From Stenotrophomonas africana (GTDB taxonomy: Bacteria > Pseudomonadota > Gammaproteobacteria > Xanthomonadales > Xanthomonadaceae), in assembly GCF_013004645.1 (NCBI RefSeq), contig NZ_JABEME010000009.1, forward strand, positions 1-64,000: DNA of 64,000 bases, written 5' to 3'. Shown here piece after piece: positions 26,895-35,208 of the stretch (position 1 is the first letter of the stretch; each line of letters opens with the position of its first letter). The notes under the pieces were generated by a model. The model was given only the letters and a program-made list of their open reading frames with translations, searched no databases and was not told the DNA's origin. The position numbers and the translations under genes are program-made.

Positions 26895-29269
26895 AGGTCC
26901 ACGCGGAAGGAGATGCCGACGGTGCGCGGAGCGCCGATGAAGGCGTTGTCGCGGCCGTCCACCCCCGCAAGATACCGCTTGTCGGTGAGGTTGCTCACCA
27001 CCAGGTTGGCACCCATGCCCTTCAGACGCGGCGACAGGCCCTGCAGGTCGAAGCCGATGTTGGCGTTGAACACGGTGGCCGAGGGCAGCTTGTTGACGTT
27101 GGCGGCGTCGAGATAACGCGTGCCCAGGTAACGGCCGGACAGGCCGAAATTCCAGTTCTCGCCCTCCCAGTCGGCCGACAGCACCAGGGTCTGTTCGGGC
27201 TGGCCGATCACCTTGGCGCCATCGACGATGCCCAGCTGGGTATCGCGCGCGGCATCGCCACTGCCCAGGTACTTGGAGCGGTTGTAGGTATAGGCGGCGT
27301 TGAGGCGCCAGCCGTTGTCCCAGCCGTAGCCGAACGCGGCTTCCAGGCCGTTGCTTTCCACACCGCCGAAATTCTCGTAGACGCCGTCGGTCTCGCCGAG
27401 ATAGTCGATGCCACTGACGAAACCTGCCGGCAGGTAGACGATGCGGTTGTCGAACTTGATGTTGTAAAGGGTCACCGAGGCGGTCAGCGGCCAGCGGCTG
27501 ATGCGCATGCCCACTTCGATGTTGTCGGCGGTCTCCGGCTCGACGTTGCGGAAGCGTTGCGGATCAGTCTCGCCAAGCACGCCGGAGGGAATGGCGGCGA
27601 AGTTCTGCGAGAAGCCGGCGAACAGCTCCATGCCTTCCACGCCCGGCGCCCAGGTGAAGCCGGTGGAGAGCAGCGGATCGGACTTGGAATCGGACGTCAC
27701 GTGTTCGCTGGCGCCGATCACGCGGCGACGCGACTGGTCGACGAAGAACTGCTTCACGCCCAGGCGTGCACTGAACGGCCCGAAGCGGGCCACGTCCTCG
27801 ACGTAGTACATCTGCTCGTCGACCTTGTACTTGTCCTCGAACTGTACCCAGTACGGCTGGTGGTCGAAGGCGATGTCCTGGCCGACGTTGAGCAGGCGGT
27901 GCCAGTCGCGGCGCGCCGAGCGGTCCAGCTTCTCCACCCACAGGCCGCCGCGGATCGTGTTGTCGACTGCGCCGAAGGTCTGGCGCCATTCGACGTCGGT
28001 GGTCACGCCCATGCGGTCGTTGTCGTAGTGGGTGTGGCGGTAGGACTGCGCGCCCAGCACGTTGCCCGCATAGCAGTTCGGATCGTACTCGGCGGTGAAG
28101 CCCTGGCGCGGGGTGCAGCTGGCCAGGCGCTGGGCGGCACTGCCATCGGGATTGACGAAGAAGATCTGGCCGCGGTTGCTACCGCCATACACGGTCTTGC
28201 CACCGAGGTATTCCGATTCGGGGCGGCCCGCACCCTCATCGCTGACCTGTGCCAGGTAGGGGGGCAGCCAATCGCCACGACCTTGCATGCGGTGCCCGTA
28301 GGCGGCCACCGAGGCCTTGAAGCCGTTGCCGCCGTCGAAGGCCGCGCGCAGGTACCCGAAGGTGTTCTCGCGCAGTGCACGCGAGCCGGAGCGGTAGTTC
28401 TGGTCCAGATAGGGAATGCCGGTGAGGGTCCCCACCAGGTTGTCACGATCCGGATTGGTGGCGAAGCCCTTCGGTGAGACGCTGGTGTATTCCGGCTCGT
28501 CGGCATCGTTGTAGGACAGGTAGCCGGTCAGCGTCCAGCGGTCCAGTTCGGTGATGAACTTGCCGGCGACGTGGTCGTTGCTGGTCTTGCCGCTGCCATC
28601 GATCCAGTCATGCACGCGCGCCGACGAGGCGCTGACCCAGGCACGGGTGTGGCCGCCGAGCAGGCCGGTGTCGTAGCGCACGTAGTACTTGCGCGCCTCG
28701 TTGTCACCGGCGCCGACCACGAAGCGCAGACGGCTGTCCTGCAGCGGATCGCTGGTGAGGAAGTTCAGAGTGCCGCCGAGGGCCTCGTTCGAGCGCGAGG
28801 AGATATCAGCGGTGCCCTGGCTGACTTCCACCGTTTCCAGGTCCAGGGTGTCGATGTAGCGGTTGGCCAGCGAGCCGCCGCCGTAACCTGAGCCGCCATT
28901 GGGCAGGCCGTCGATGGTAGTGCCGATCTGCTGGGTGTCGCGGTTGGTGACGAAGCCACGCATGCTGATCTGCGTAGCCCACACCGACGAGCCGGTGGCA
29001 TCGGCCTCGCTGACCACCACGCCGGGCACTTCATTGAGCGCGTCGTTGACGCTGCTCATCACCGTCTGGCGGTTCAGCGTTTCCGCGCGCACCGAGGTCT
29101 TGGCGTAGCTGGTGGCCTGGCCGATCACCTGCACCTGGTCGAGGGTGCGGGCCTCACTGCTGCGCGCTTCAGCGGCATCGCCCTGCGGTGCTTCGGCCAG
29201 GGCGTCCAGTGCGGGGGCGATCAGCAGGGCAAGCAGCGAGACACGGGGAAAGCGCGCAGACGTTCGCAT
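26891..29269 (-). CDS. TonB-dependent outer-membrane receptor
   Basis: The 792-residue product has a signal peptide (MRTSARFPRVSLLALLIAPALDALA), a TonB-box-like region, a plug (VNDALNEVPGVVVSEADATG, ISMRGFVTNRDTQQIGTTIDGLPNG) and a barrel ending GISFRVDL. It lacks an STN domain. It is first in a two-gene operon with phospholipase C. A Pho-box-like site lies 50 bases upstream, suggesting uptake of a phosphate ester or a PLC product. Start at 29269 is chosen for the signal peptide. Confidence 0.9.
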   Translation of the reverse strand: MRTSARFPRVSLLALLIAPALDALAEAPQGDAAEARSSEARTLDQVQVIGQATSYAKTSVRAETLNRQTVMSSVNDALNEVPGVVVSEADATGSSVWATQISMRGFVTNRDTQQIGTTIDGLPNGGSGYGGGSLANRYIDTLDLETVEVSQGTADISSRSNEALGGTLNFLTSDPLQDSRLRFVVGAGDNEARKYYVRYDTGLLGGHTRAWVSASSARVHDWIDGSGKTSNDHVAGKFITELDRWTLTGYLSYNDADEPEYTSVSPKGFATNPDRDNLVGTLTGIPYLDQNYRSGSRALRENTFGYLRAAFDGGNGFKASVAAYGHRMQGRGDWLPPYLAQVSDEGAGRPESEYLGGKTVYGGSNRGQIFFVNPDGSAAQRLASCTPRQGFTAEYDPNCYAGNVLGAQSYRHTHYDNDRMGVTTDVEWRQTFGAVDNTIRGGLWVEKLDRSARRDWHRLLNVGQDIAFDHQPYWVQFEDKYKVDEQMYYVEDVARFGPFSARLGVKQFFVDQSRRRVIGASEHVTSDSKSDPLLSTGFTWAPGVEGMELFAGFSQNFAAIPSGVLGETDPQRFRNVEPETADNIEVGMRISRWPLTASVTLYNIKFDNRIVYLPAGFVSGIDYLGETDGVYENFGGVESNGLEAAFGYGWDNGWRLNAAYTYNRSKYLGSGDAARDTQLGIVDGAKVIGQPEQTLVLSADWEGENWNFGLSGRYLGTRYLDAANVNKLPSATVFNANIGFDLQGLSPRLKGMGANLVVSNLTDKRYLAGVDGRDNAFIGAPRTVGISFRVDL

Positions 29270-29318
29270 CGAGACCGGACCTTCAGAGGAGGGAAGCCCC
29301 GGAGTGTCGGCAGCGCCA

Positions 29319-29336
29319 ATGACATCGGCATGACGT
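29319..29336 (-). promoter_or_regulatory. Pho-box-like site of the receptor-phospholipase operon
   Basis: On the minus strand: ACGTCAT-GCCG-ATGTCAT. Units match CTGTCAT at 5/7 and 6/7 positions with the exact 11-base period used by PhoB dimers; the spacer is GC-rich rather than AT-rich. It lies 50 bases upstream of the receptor start. Confidence 0.5.
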
Positions 29337-29388
29337 GGCGATGCAGGAACCGTGTTGTGTGACGGCCGTGCCCCCGGCCGCCTGCCTG

Positions 29389-30315
29389 TCAGTACCGCGC
29401 GTCCTTGGGTTTCGGGTCGCGCGGCCAGTCCTTGGCCTTGTTGGCGAAGTCCGGTCGGGGCTGATTGATGAAGTAGCTGGCGATGTCCACCGCGTCCTGG
29501 TCGGGCATCACCTGCTGCCCCAGTGGCGGCTCGCGGGTCACCGCCGGTGGCATGTTGTGCTTGACGAAGCCGGCGGCCTTGTACAGCCGCGCCATGCCGG
29601 CGCCGATGTTGAAGCTGTGGTCGCCCCACAGCGGCGGGAAGGCGATGTCACCGCTGGCGTCGCGCCGTCCTTCGCCGTTGTCGCCATGGCACGCGGCGCA
29701 CTGCACGGCGTACAGCGCCTGGCCGCGGACCGGGTCCGGCGTCAGCGTGCTGTCGATGGGCCCCTCACTGGGGGCGGCCACCTTTGCACCCTCTGGCACA
29801 GGACTGCTCAACCACGCCATGTAATCGAGCATGGCGCGCATCTGCGGCGAGTCCTTCGGCAGCGGCTTGCCGTTCATCGAACGCTGCAGGCAACCGTTGA
29901 TGCGCTCGGTCAGCCCGATCACCTTGCCCGGGCGCGGCATGTAACGCGGATAGGCGCCGCCGCCGGTGTTGAAATAGTGATTGCCGAAAGGCCGCTTGCC
30001 CTCGGCCATGTGGCACGAGTTGCAGTTCAGATCGTTGCCGACATTGTCCGGCAGCAGCCGTGCGGTCTCGTTGAGGATACGGCGGCCGAGCATCACCGAT
30101 TCGGCATTGCCGAGCCCGGCGATTTCTTCGGCGCTGGGCGCATGGTAGTGCCCGACCACCTTGCCCTGCGCATCGAGGATATCGATCGTGCTGGCCACGG
30201 CGGCATCCAGGTCCGGATACAGATGACGGTAAGCGAGGGTACCGGCCCCGGCGAGCATCACGAGGGTGATCGCACTGCCGATCAGCAGGCGGGAGCGTTT
30301 GCGCGAACGTTTCAT
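29389..30315 (-). CDS. Dihaem cytochrome c, TsdA-like
   Basis: The 308-residue product has an N-terminal membrane/signal segment (LIGSAITLVMLAGAGTLAYRHLYP) and two haem motifs, CNSCH at 98-102 and CAACH near 208. The middle region (FNTGGGAYPRYMPRPGKVIGLTERINGC, then QRSMNG) is like thiosulfate dehydrogenase TsdA, whose active-site haem uses a cysteine ligand; Cys142 is the candidate here. Function is therefore possibly thiosulfate/tetrathionate redox chemistry. It overlaps the preceding cytochrome gene by ATGA. Confidence 0.82.
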   Translation of the reverse strand: MKRSRKRSRLLIGSAITLVMLAGAGTLAYRHLYPDLDAAVASTIDILDAQGKVVGHYHAPSAEEIAGLGNAESVMLGRRILNETARLLPDNVGNDLNCNSCHMAEGKRPFGNHYFNTGGGAYPRYMPRPGKVIGLTERINGCLQRSMNGKPLPKDSPQMRAMLDYMAWLSSPVPEGAKVAAPSEGPIDSTLTPDPVRGQALYAVQCAACHGDNGEGRRDASGDIAFPPLWGDHSFNIGAGMARLYKAAGFVKHNMPPAVTREPPLGQQVMPDQDAVDIASYFINQPRPDFANKAKDWPRDPKPKDARY

Positions 30316-31658
30316 CGTGCGGCCTCCTGCGGAACGTAGTGCACCGGCTTGTCGCGCACCACCCGGCGCATGCGCGCCACGTCGACCTCGCTCACGGCAC
30401 TGGCCTGGTTGCCCCAGCTGCTGCGGATGAAAGTCAGGATCTGCGCCAGCTGCGCGTTCGGCAGCTGTTCGAAGCCGGGCATGGTGAAGGCCATCCGGTC
30501 GTGCGGGGTGTGCGGCGTGCGGCCACCGATCAGGGTTACCTGCACCAGCGAGCTGGGGTCATCGGCGAACACGATCGAGTTGCCGGCCAGCGCCGGATAG
30601 ACGCGGGGCATGCCGCGCCCGTCGGCACGGTGGCAGGCCTGGCAGTGCTCGGCATAGGCCAGCGAACCGGCAACACGGTAGTCGCCGCTGCGCAGTGCGG
30701 CGGAGGTGGTGTCGGCACCGGGCGACCACTGTGCGCTACGCCCTTCGCGGGCCGGCAGTTGTTTCAGGTAACGGGCCATGGCCAGCAGGTCGGCGTCGGA
30801 CAGGTACTGCGTGCTGTGCTCGACCACGTCGGCCATGCCACCGAAGGCTGCCGATCGATCGGTGCGGCCGGTGCGCAGGAAGTCGACGATCTCGCCCTCG
30901 CTCCAGCTGGCCAGGCCGGTCGATTCGTTGCGCAGGTTCTTCGCGTACCAGCCTTCCAGTACCGAGCCGGACAGAAATTGGCGACCGCCATCGTCGGCCA
31001 TCGCCTTTTCCTGGAAGGCCAGCCCGCGTGGCGTGTGGCAGGCGCCGCAGTGGGCCAGGCCTTCCACCAGTTCGGCGCCGCGCTGCTGGCCGGCATCCAG
31101 CGACGGATCCGGGTTGAACGTGCGCGGGCGTGCGAACAGCAGCTGCCACCAGGCCAGGGGCCAGCGCATGTTGGCCGGCCATGGAATCGTGCTGTCGGCG
31201 TTGCTTTGCTTCACCGGCTGCACCGAGCCCATGAAATAGGCATACAGCGCCTTGATCTCGGCATCGCTGGCGATCACGTACGAGGCGTACGGCATGGCCG
31301 GATACAGCGGCTGGCCGTCGTGGCGGATGCCGCGGCGCACCGCGCGTTCGAAATCGGCGTAGTCATAGGCACCAATGCCGGTGTCCGGATCGGGCGTGAT
31401 GTTGGTCGAGTAGATCGTGCCCATCGGCGTCTGCATGCCGAGGCCACCGGCGAACGGCCTGCCGCCCGGCGCGGTGTGGCAGGCCGCGCAGTCGGCGGCG
31501 CGCGACAGGTACTGTCCCTGCGCGATCAGGGTCGGATCGCGGATGTCGACCTGCGCCGTCTGTCGTGGTGCGAACCAGTAGGGCGTGGTGCGGGCGATGC
31601 CGTAGGCGGCGGCCAGCGTGGCGGCCAGGGCAATGGCGAGCTTGAACGAGGTGCGCAT
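30312..31658 (-). CDS. Trihaem membrane-bound cytochrome c
   Basis: The 448-residue product has one N-terminal hydrophobic segment and three haem motifs: CAACH at 57-61, CGACH near 205 and CQACH near 340. This is the arrangement of the cytochrome subunits of alcohol and gluconate-type dehydrogenases. No dehydrogenase subunit is adjacent; instead it is coupled to the dihaem cytochrome, so it may pass that protein's electrons to the quinone pool or an oxidase. ATG 31658 gives a proper signal; 24 more residues are open upstream across an FNR-type site. Confidence 0.85.
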   Translation of the reverse strand: MRTSFKLAIALAATLAAAYGIARTTPYWFAPRQTAQVDIRDPTLIAQGQYLSRAADCAACHTAPGGRPFAGGLGMQTPMGTIYSTNITPDPDTGIGAYDYADFERAVRRGIRHDGQPLYPAMPYASYVIASDAEIKALYAYFMGSVQPVKQSNADSTIPWPANMRWPLAWWQLLFARPRTFNPDPSLDAGQQRGAELVEGLAHCGACHTPRGLAFQEKAMADDGGRQFLSGSVLEGWYAKNLRNESTGLASWSEGEIVDFLRTGRTDRSAAFGGMADVVEHSTQYLSDADLLAMARYLKQLPAREGRSAQWSPGADTTSAALRSGDYRVAGSLAYAEHCQACHRADGRGMPRVYPALAGNSIVFADDPSSLVQVTLIGGRTPHTPHDRMAFTMPGFEQLPNAQLAQILTFIRSSWGNQASAVSEVDVARMRRVVRDKPVHYVPQEAAR

Positions 31659-31692
31659 GGCGGCACTGTGGGCAATGCTGCGCGCGTGTTCA

Positions 31693-31706
31693 TTGATCCG
31701 GATCAA
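31693..31706 (-). promoter_or_regulatory. FNR/Anr-type operator
   Basis: TTGATCCGGATCAA is a perfect match to TTGAT-N4-ATCAA. Its centre is 41.5 bases from the A of the cytochrome start codon, the classical activating distance if transcription begins at that base. Confidence 0.72.
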
Positions 31707-31841
31707 TGACTGAACGGATACAGCGTTCACACCAAGCTGAATCGTTCCTGCGTTGTCATCAAGCCGTCATCCGCGCGCGATAGATGGCCTACGCCCGCAT
31801 CGCTAACCTGCCACGCTGTCGCACCTTTTCCCTGATTGCCC

Positions 31842-32960
31842 ATGAAGCGCCTGCTGCTGTTGTTGCTGGCGTGCGCCGGCCTGTGGCTGGCTGCATGCTC
31901 GTCCTCGATCAATGCCTCGTCCACCTCGCTCGCCGATCGGCTGATCGCGCCGGGTGGCGTATCGACCCTGCTCGATCGCCCGCGCATTGCTGCGGCCATC
32001 GCTGAGCTGCCCAACCGCCACGGTTTTGCGCCCGGCCGCGATGGCGTGCCGATCTTCTGGCGTGTGTTCGATCCTGGCGATTACGGCGCGCGTTACCACT
32101 ACCTGCCGCAGCGCCACGAGAACGGCCTGCCGCTGGATACCGGCCTGAGCCTGGCAGTACCGCAGCCGTTCCGCGCGCAGGCACCGCGCGGCACCGTGGT
32201 GCTGCTGCACGGCTGGATGATGAACGGTGATTCGATGCTGCCATGGTCGCTGCAGTTGGCCGAATCCGGCTACCGCGTGGTCACGCTCGACCTACGCAAC
32301 CATGGACAGTCCGGTACCGGGCCGTCGGGCTATGGCACCTATGAATCGGATGACGTGGTCGATGTGATCGGCGAGCTGCGTGCACGTGGTGAAGTGACCG
32401 GCCCGCTGTACCTGTTTGGCGTGTCCTATGGTGCGGCCACGGCGGTGTTCACCGCCGACAAGCTCGGTGACCAGGTGGAAGGCGTGGTGGCGATGGAATC
32501 GTTCGCCAATGCCGGCGTAGCGATCCGCACGATGATCCCGCACCTGATGGGACTGCAGCCGGAAGGCCTGAAGGCGCAGGCGGTGGCGTCGTACGCGCGT
32601 TGGCGCTATGGCGGCCAGGACATCAACCAGGTGATCGCCGCCGCCAGCCGCCGCATCGACGTCGATCTGGACCGCGTGGATGTAGCGCGCGCGCTGGCCG
32701 ATACCCGCGCCTGTGTGCTGCTGCTGCACGGGCAGGGCGACCAGCACATTCCGGTCAGCCAGGGCCGCGAACTGGCCCAGGCCAACCCGCGCGCGCACTA
32801 CATCGAGATGCGCGGCGAGGACCACATCACCCTGCCGCTGCGGCTGGACCTGCTGGCTGGAGTGGTCGACGACTGGATGGCGCGCGACGAGCATCATCCG
32901 CAGAGCGTGTGCCCCGCACCGCAGCTGCCGGCCCAGGCCGAGTGGCTGACGCGCAGCTGA
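31842..32960 (+). CDS. Alpha/beta hydrolase lipoprotein
   Basis: The 372-residue product begins with a lipoprotein signal (MKRLLLLLLACAGLWLAAC, lipobox LAAC). It then has an alpha/beta hydrolase fold: VVLLHGWMMNGDSM, LDLRNHGQSG, nucleophile elbow LFGVSYGAATAV, CVLLLHGQGDQHIP and EDHITLP (catalytic His). Substrate unknown. ATG 31842 is preferred to an in-frame TTG at 31836. Divergent from the cytochrome operon. Confidence 0.88.
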   Translation: MKRLLLLLLACAGLWLAACSSSINASSTSLADRLIAPGGVSTLLDRPRIAAAIAELPNRHGFAPGRDGVPIFWRVFDPGDYGARYHYLPQRHENGLPLDTGLSLAVPQPFRAQAPRGTVVLLHGWMMNGDSMLPWSLQLAESGYRVVTLDLRNHGQSGTGPSGYGTYESDDVVDVIGELRARGEVTGPLYLFGVSYGAATAVFTADKLGDQVEGVVAMESFANAGVAIRTMIPHLMGLQPEGLKAQAVASYARWRYGGQDINQVIAAASRRIDVDLDRVDVARALADTRACVLLLHGQGDQHIPVSQGRELAQANPRAHYIEMRGEDHITLPLRLDLLAGVVDDWMARDEHHPQSVCPAPQLPAQAEWLTRS

Positions 32961-32961
32961 G

Positions 32962-33037
32962 AAAAGGGGACGGAGGGGATTAAGTCGTTTCCCGCACTCC
33001 TGGGTTGGAAACGACTTAATCCCCTCCGTCCCCTTTT
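32962..33037. terminator. 31-bp perfect inverted repeat, bidirectional terminator
   Basis: Arms 32962-32992 and 33007-33037 are perfectly complementary over 31 bases around a 14-base loop. The left arm begins AAAAGGGGACGGAGGGGATT and the right ends in CCCCTTTT, so each strand has a U-run. It lies exactly between two convergent genes. Confidence 0.85.
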
Positions 33038-33041
33038 TCTG

Positions 33042-34181
33042 TCAGGCCACCCGTCGTGCCAGCGAGCGGGCAGACGCCGCGACGCCCAGCAGCAATGCGG
33101 CCACGCACAGGAAGGCGAAGCCGAGGCTGGTGCCGTGTGCCAGCGCACCGATCGCTGCCGGGCCGGCGAGAATGCCGGCGTAACCCAGCGTGGTCACCGC
33201 GGTGATGGCGATGCTCTCCGGCATCACCCGCTGCTGGCCGGCCATCGAGAACAGTGCCGGCACGATATTGGCGCAGCCCAGCCCGACCAGCACATAGCCC
33301 GCCAGCGCCACCGGGAACGACGGTATCAGCGTGGCCAACGTGAAACCGGCTGCGGCGGTGATGCCGCCGAAGACCAGGGTGCGGGTGCGGCCGAGGCGCT
33401 CGACGATGCCGTCGCCGAACAGGCGCATCGCGGTCATCGCCAGGGTGAACAGCGCGAAGCCGGCGCCGGCCTGGTCACGCGGCACCTGCCGCACTTCGGC
33501 CAGGAACACCGCGCTCCAGTCCAGCATCGAGCCCTCGGCGAGGAACACCACGAAGGCCAGCATGCCGATGAACAGCACCACGCCGTGCGGCAGCGCCAGC
33601 AACGGTCCTTCGTGCAGGATCCGTTGCGGACGCCAGTGCGGCGCCGACAGCACCGCGACCAGCAGCAGCGCCGCCACCGAAACCAGCGCGGCCAGCCACA
33701 GCGGCGTGCCGAGGATCAGCAGGCCGGTCATGCAGCCGGCACCGACAAAGCCACCGATGCTGTAGAAGGCATGGAAGCCGGACATCATCGCGCGCCCGGC
33801 GTCGCGCTCGACCGCCACCGCCTGCATGTTCATCGCACAATCCAGCGCACCGACGCCTGCGCCGAACACGAACAGCGCCGCGCCCAGTGCCACTGGCGAG
33901 GGTGCCAGCACCAGCAAGGGCAGGGCGCACAGCATCATCGCGCAGGTGATCACCATCACCCGGCGGCAGCCCAGTCGCCCGGTCAGCGCACCCGCCAACG
34001 GCATCGCCAGCAGCGAGCCGAGCCCGAGGCACAGCAGCACGGCGCCGAGACTGGCGTCGGACAGCCCGGCCTTGGCCTTGGCGTAGGGCACCATCGGCGC
34101 CCATGCGGCGGTGGCGAATCCGGGAATGAAGAAGGCGGCGCGGGTGGCGTGCTGCTGGGCACGTGGGGATGAAGGCGTCAT
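33042..34181 (-). CDS. MFS transporter, YbjJ-like
   Basis: The 379-residue product has twelve predicted spans. The family loop is GALTGRLGCRRVMV after the second helix, with FHAFYSIGGFVGAG in helix 5 and a typical cytoplasmic loop DGIVERLGRTRTLV. ATG at 34181. Substrate unknown; YbjJ-type carriers are putative exporters. A LacI-family-style palindrome lies 30 bases upstream. Confidence 0.85.
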   Translation of the reverse strand: MTPSSPRAQQHATRAAFFIPGFATAAWAPMVPYAKAKAGLSDASLGAVLLCLGLGSLLAMPLAGALTGRLGCRRVMVITCAMMLCALPLLVLAPSPVALGAALFVFGAGVGALDCAMNMQAVAVERDAGRAMMSGFHAFYSIGGFVGAGCMTGLLILGTPLWLAALVSVAALLLVAVLSAPHWRPQRILHEGPLLALPHGVVLFIGMLAFVVFLAEGSMLDWSAVFLAEVRQVPRDQAGAGFALFTLAMTAMRLFGDGIVERLGRTRTLVFGGITAAAGFTLATLIPSFPVALAGYVLVGLGCANIVPALFSMAGQQRVMPESIAITAVTTLGYAGILAGPAAIGALAHGTSLGFAFLCVAALLLGVAASARSLARRVA

Positions 34182-34210
34182 GCGCGATGCGAAGCTCCAG
34201 GGGACGTTTA

Positions 34211-34224
34211 TGGAAACGTTTTCA
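34211..34224. promoter_or_regulatory. LacI/GalR-family-like operator
   Basis: TGGAAACGTTTTCA is palindromic at 6 of 7 base pairs around the AACGTT centre typical of LacI-family sites. It lies 30 bases upstream of the MFS gene. Confidence 0.35.
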
Positions 34225-34274
34225 GGTCGGCTCGGCAAGTGCCATGCGTGACATCGGGCGACGCATACGATTGC

Positions 34275-34294
34275 AGTGACCCGATCGCGTCACT
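34275..34294. promoter_or_regulatory. Dyad upstream of hydrolase gene
   Basis: AGTGAC-CCGATCGC-GTCACT with an inner CGATCG palindrome, 72 bases before the hydrolase ATG. The spacing does not fit CRP/Clp (N6). Possible operator of an unknown regulator. Confidence 0.25.
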
Positions 34295-34365
34295 GGCGAT
34301 TAACGTCGCCCACGGACAGTGGCTGCACGGTCGGCATCCCGCCGGCCACTGCCGGAGATCCGTAC

Positions 34366-35061
34366 ATGAGCACGACACCGACCATCCTCCTCGTCCATGG
34401 ATTCTGGGGCGGGGCCGCACACTGGGCCAAGGTGATCCTGGAACTGCATCGCAATGGCCACGACCGTGTGCAGGCGGTGGAACTGCCGCTGACCTCGCTG
34501 GCCGACGACGCAGGGCGAACCCGGAAAATGATCCGGCAGATCGACGGGCCGGTACTGCTGGTCGGCCACTCGTATGGCGGCGCGGTGATCAGCCAGGCCG
34601 GCAACGAGCCCAACGTGAAGGGCCTGGTCTACATCGCCGCGTTCGCGCCTGATGCCGGCGAGAGTCCCGGTGGCATCACCCAGCAGCACCTGCCGGAGGC
34701 GGCGCCGAACCTGGCACCGGACAGCGATGGCTACCTGTGGCTGCGTGCGGACAAGTTCCATGAGAGCTTCTGCCAGGATCTGAGCGAGGACGAGGGCCGG
34801 GTGATGGCGGTGACCCAGAAGGCGCCGCTGGCCAGTACCTTCGGTGATGCGGTCAGCGATCCGGCGTGGAAGCACGCGCCGAGCTGGTACCAGCTGTCCC
34901 GCCACGACCGCATGATCGCGCCGGAAAACCAGAAGGCCATGGCCGCGAGGATGCAGCCCAAGCGCGTGCTGGAGCTGGATGCCAGCCATGCCTCATTGGC
35001 CTCGCAGCCGAAGGAAGTGACGGCGTTGATCCTGGAGGCGTGCGCTGCCATCGGCGGCTGA
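34366..35061 (+). CDS. Alpha/beta hydrolase
   Basis: The 231-residue product has an oxyanion-hole region LLVHGFWGGAAHW (8-20), nucleophile elbow VGHSYGG with Ser69, and candidate catalytic His208 in LDASHASL. It belongs with small esterase-type hydrolases of the plant methyl-esterase-like group. GGAG stands 8 bases before ATG 34366. It is divergent from the MFS gene. Substrate unknown. Confidence 0.9.
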   Translation: MSTTPTILLVHGFWGGAAHWAKVILELHRNGHDRVQAVELPLTSLADDAGRTRKMIRQIDGPVLLVGHSYGGAVISQAGNEPNVKGLVYIAAFAPDAGESPGGITQQHLPEAAPNLAPDSDGYLWLRADKFHESFCQDLSEDEGRVMAVTQKAPLASTFGDAVSDPAWKHAPSWYQLSRHDRMIAPENQKAMAARMQPKRVLELDASHASLASQPKEVTALILEACAAIGG

Positions 35062-35208
35062 CCCCGCGGCAGCACACCGCACGACAGCACGCCGCACGAC
35101 AGCCGGGGCGCAGGGGAGTACACTCCTGCGCCTGCGGCTTTCCGGCCGCGTCCCTCTCTTCCCTCCAGCCGCCGCCAGAGGATCCCACCCAATCGTGGAG
35201 GTCCCGCC

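Noticed and set aside
34275-34294. CRP/Clp binding site
   Set aside because: Half-sites GTGA/TCAC are separated by 10 bases instead of the 8 between them in TGTGA-N6-TCACA.
35062-35208. Fur box upstream of the siderophore-type receptor
   Set aside because: No sequence close to the 19-base Fur consensus was found by eye.
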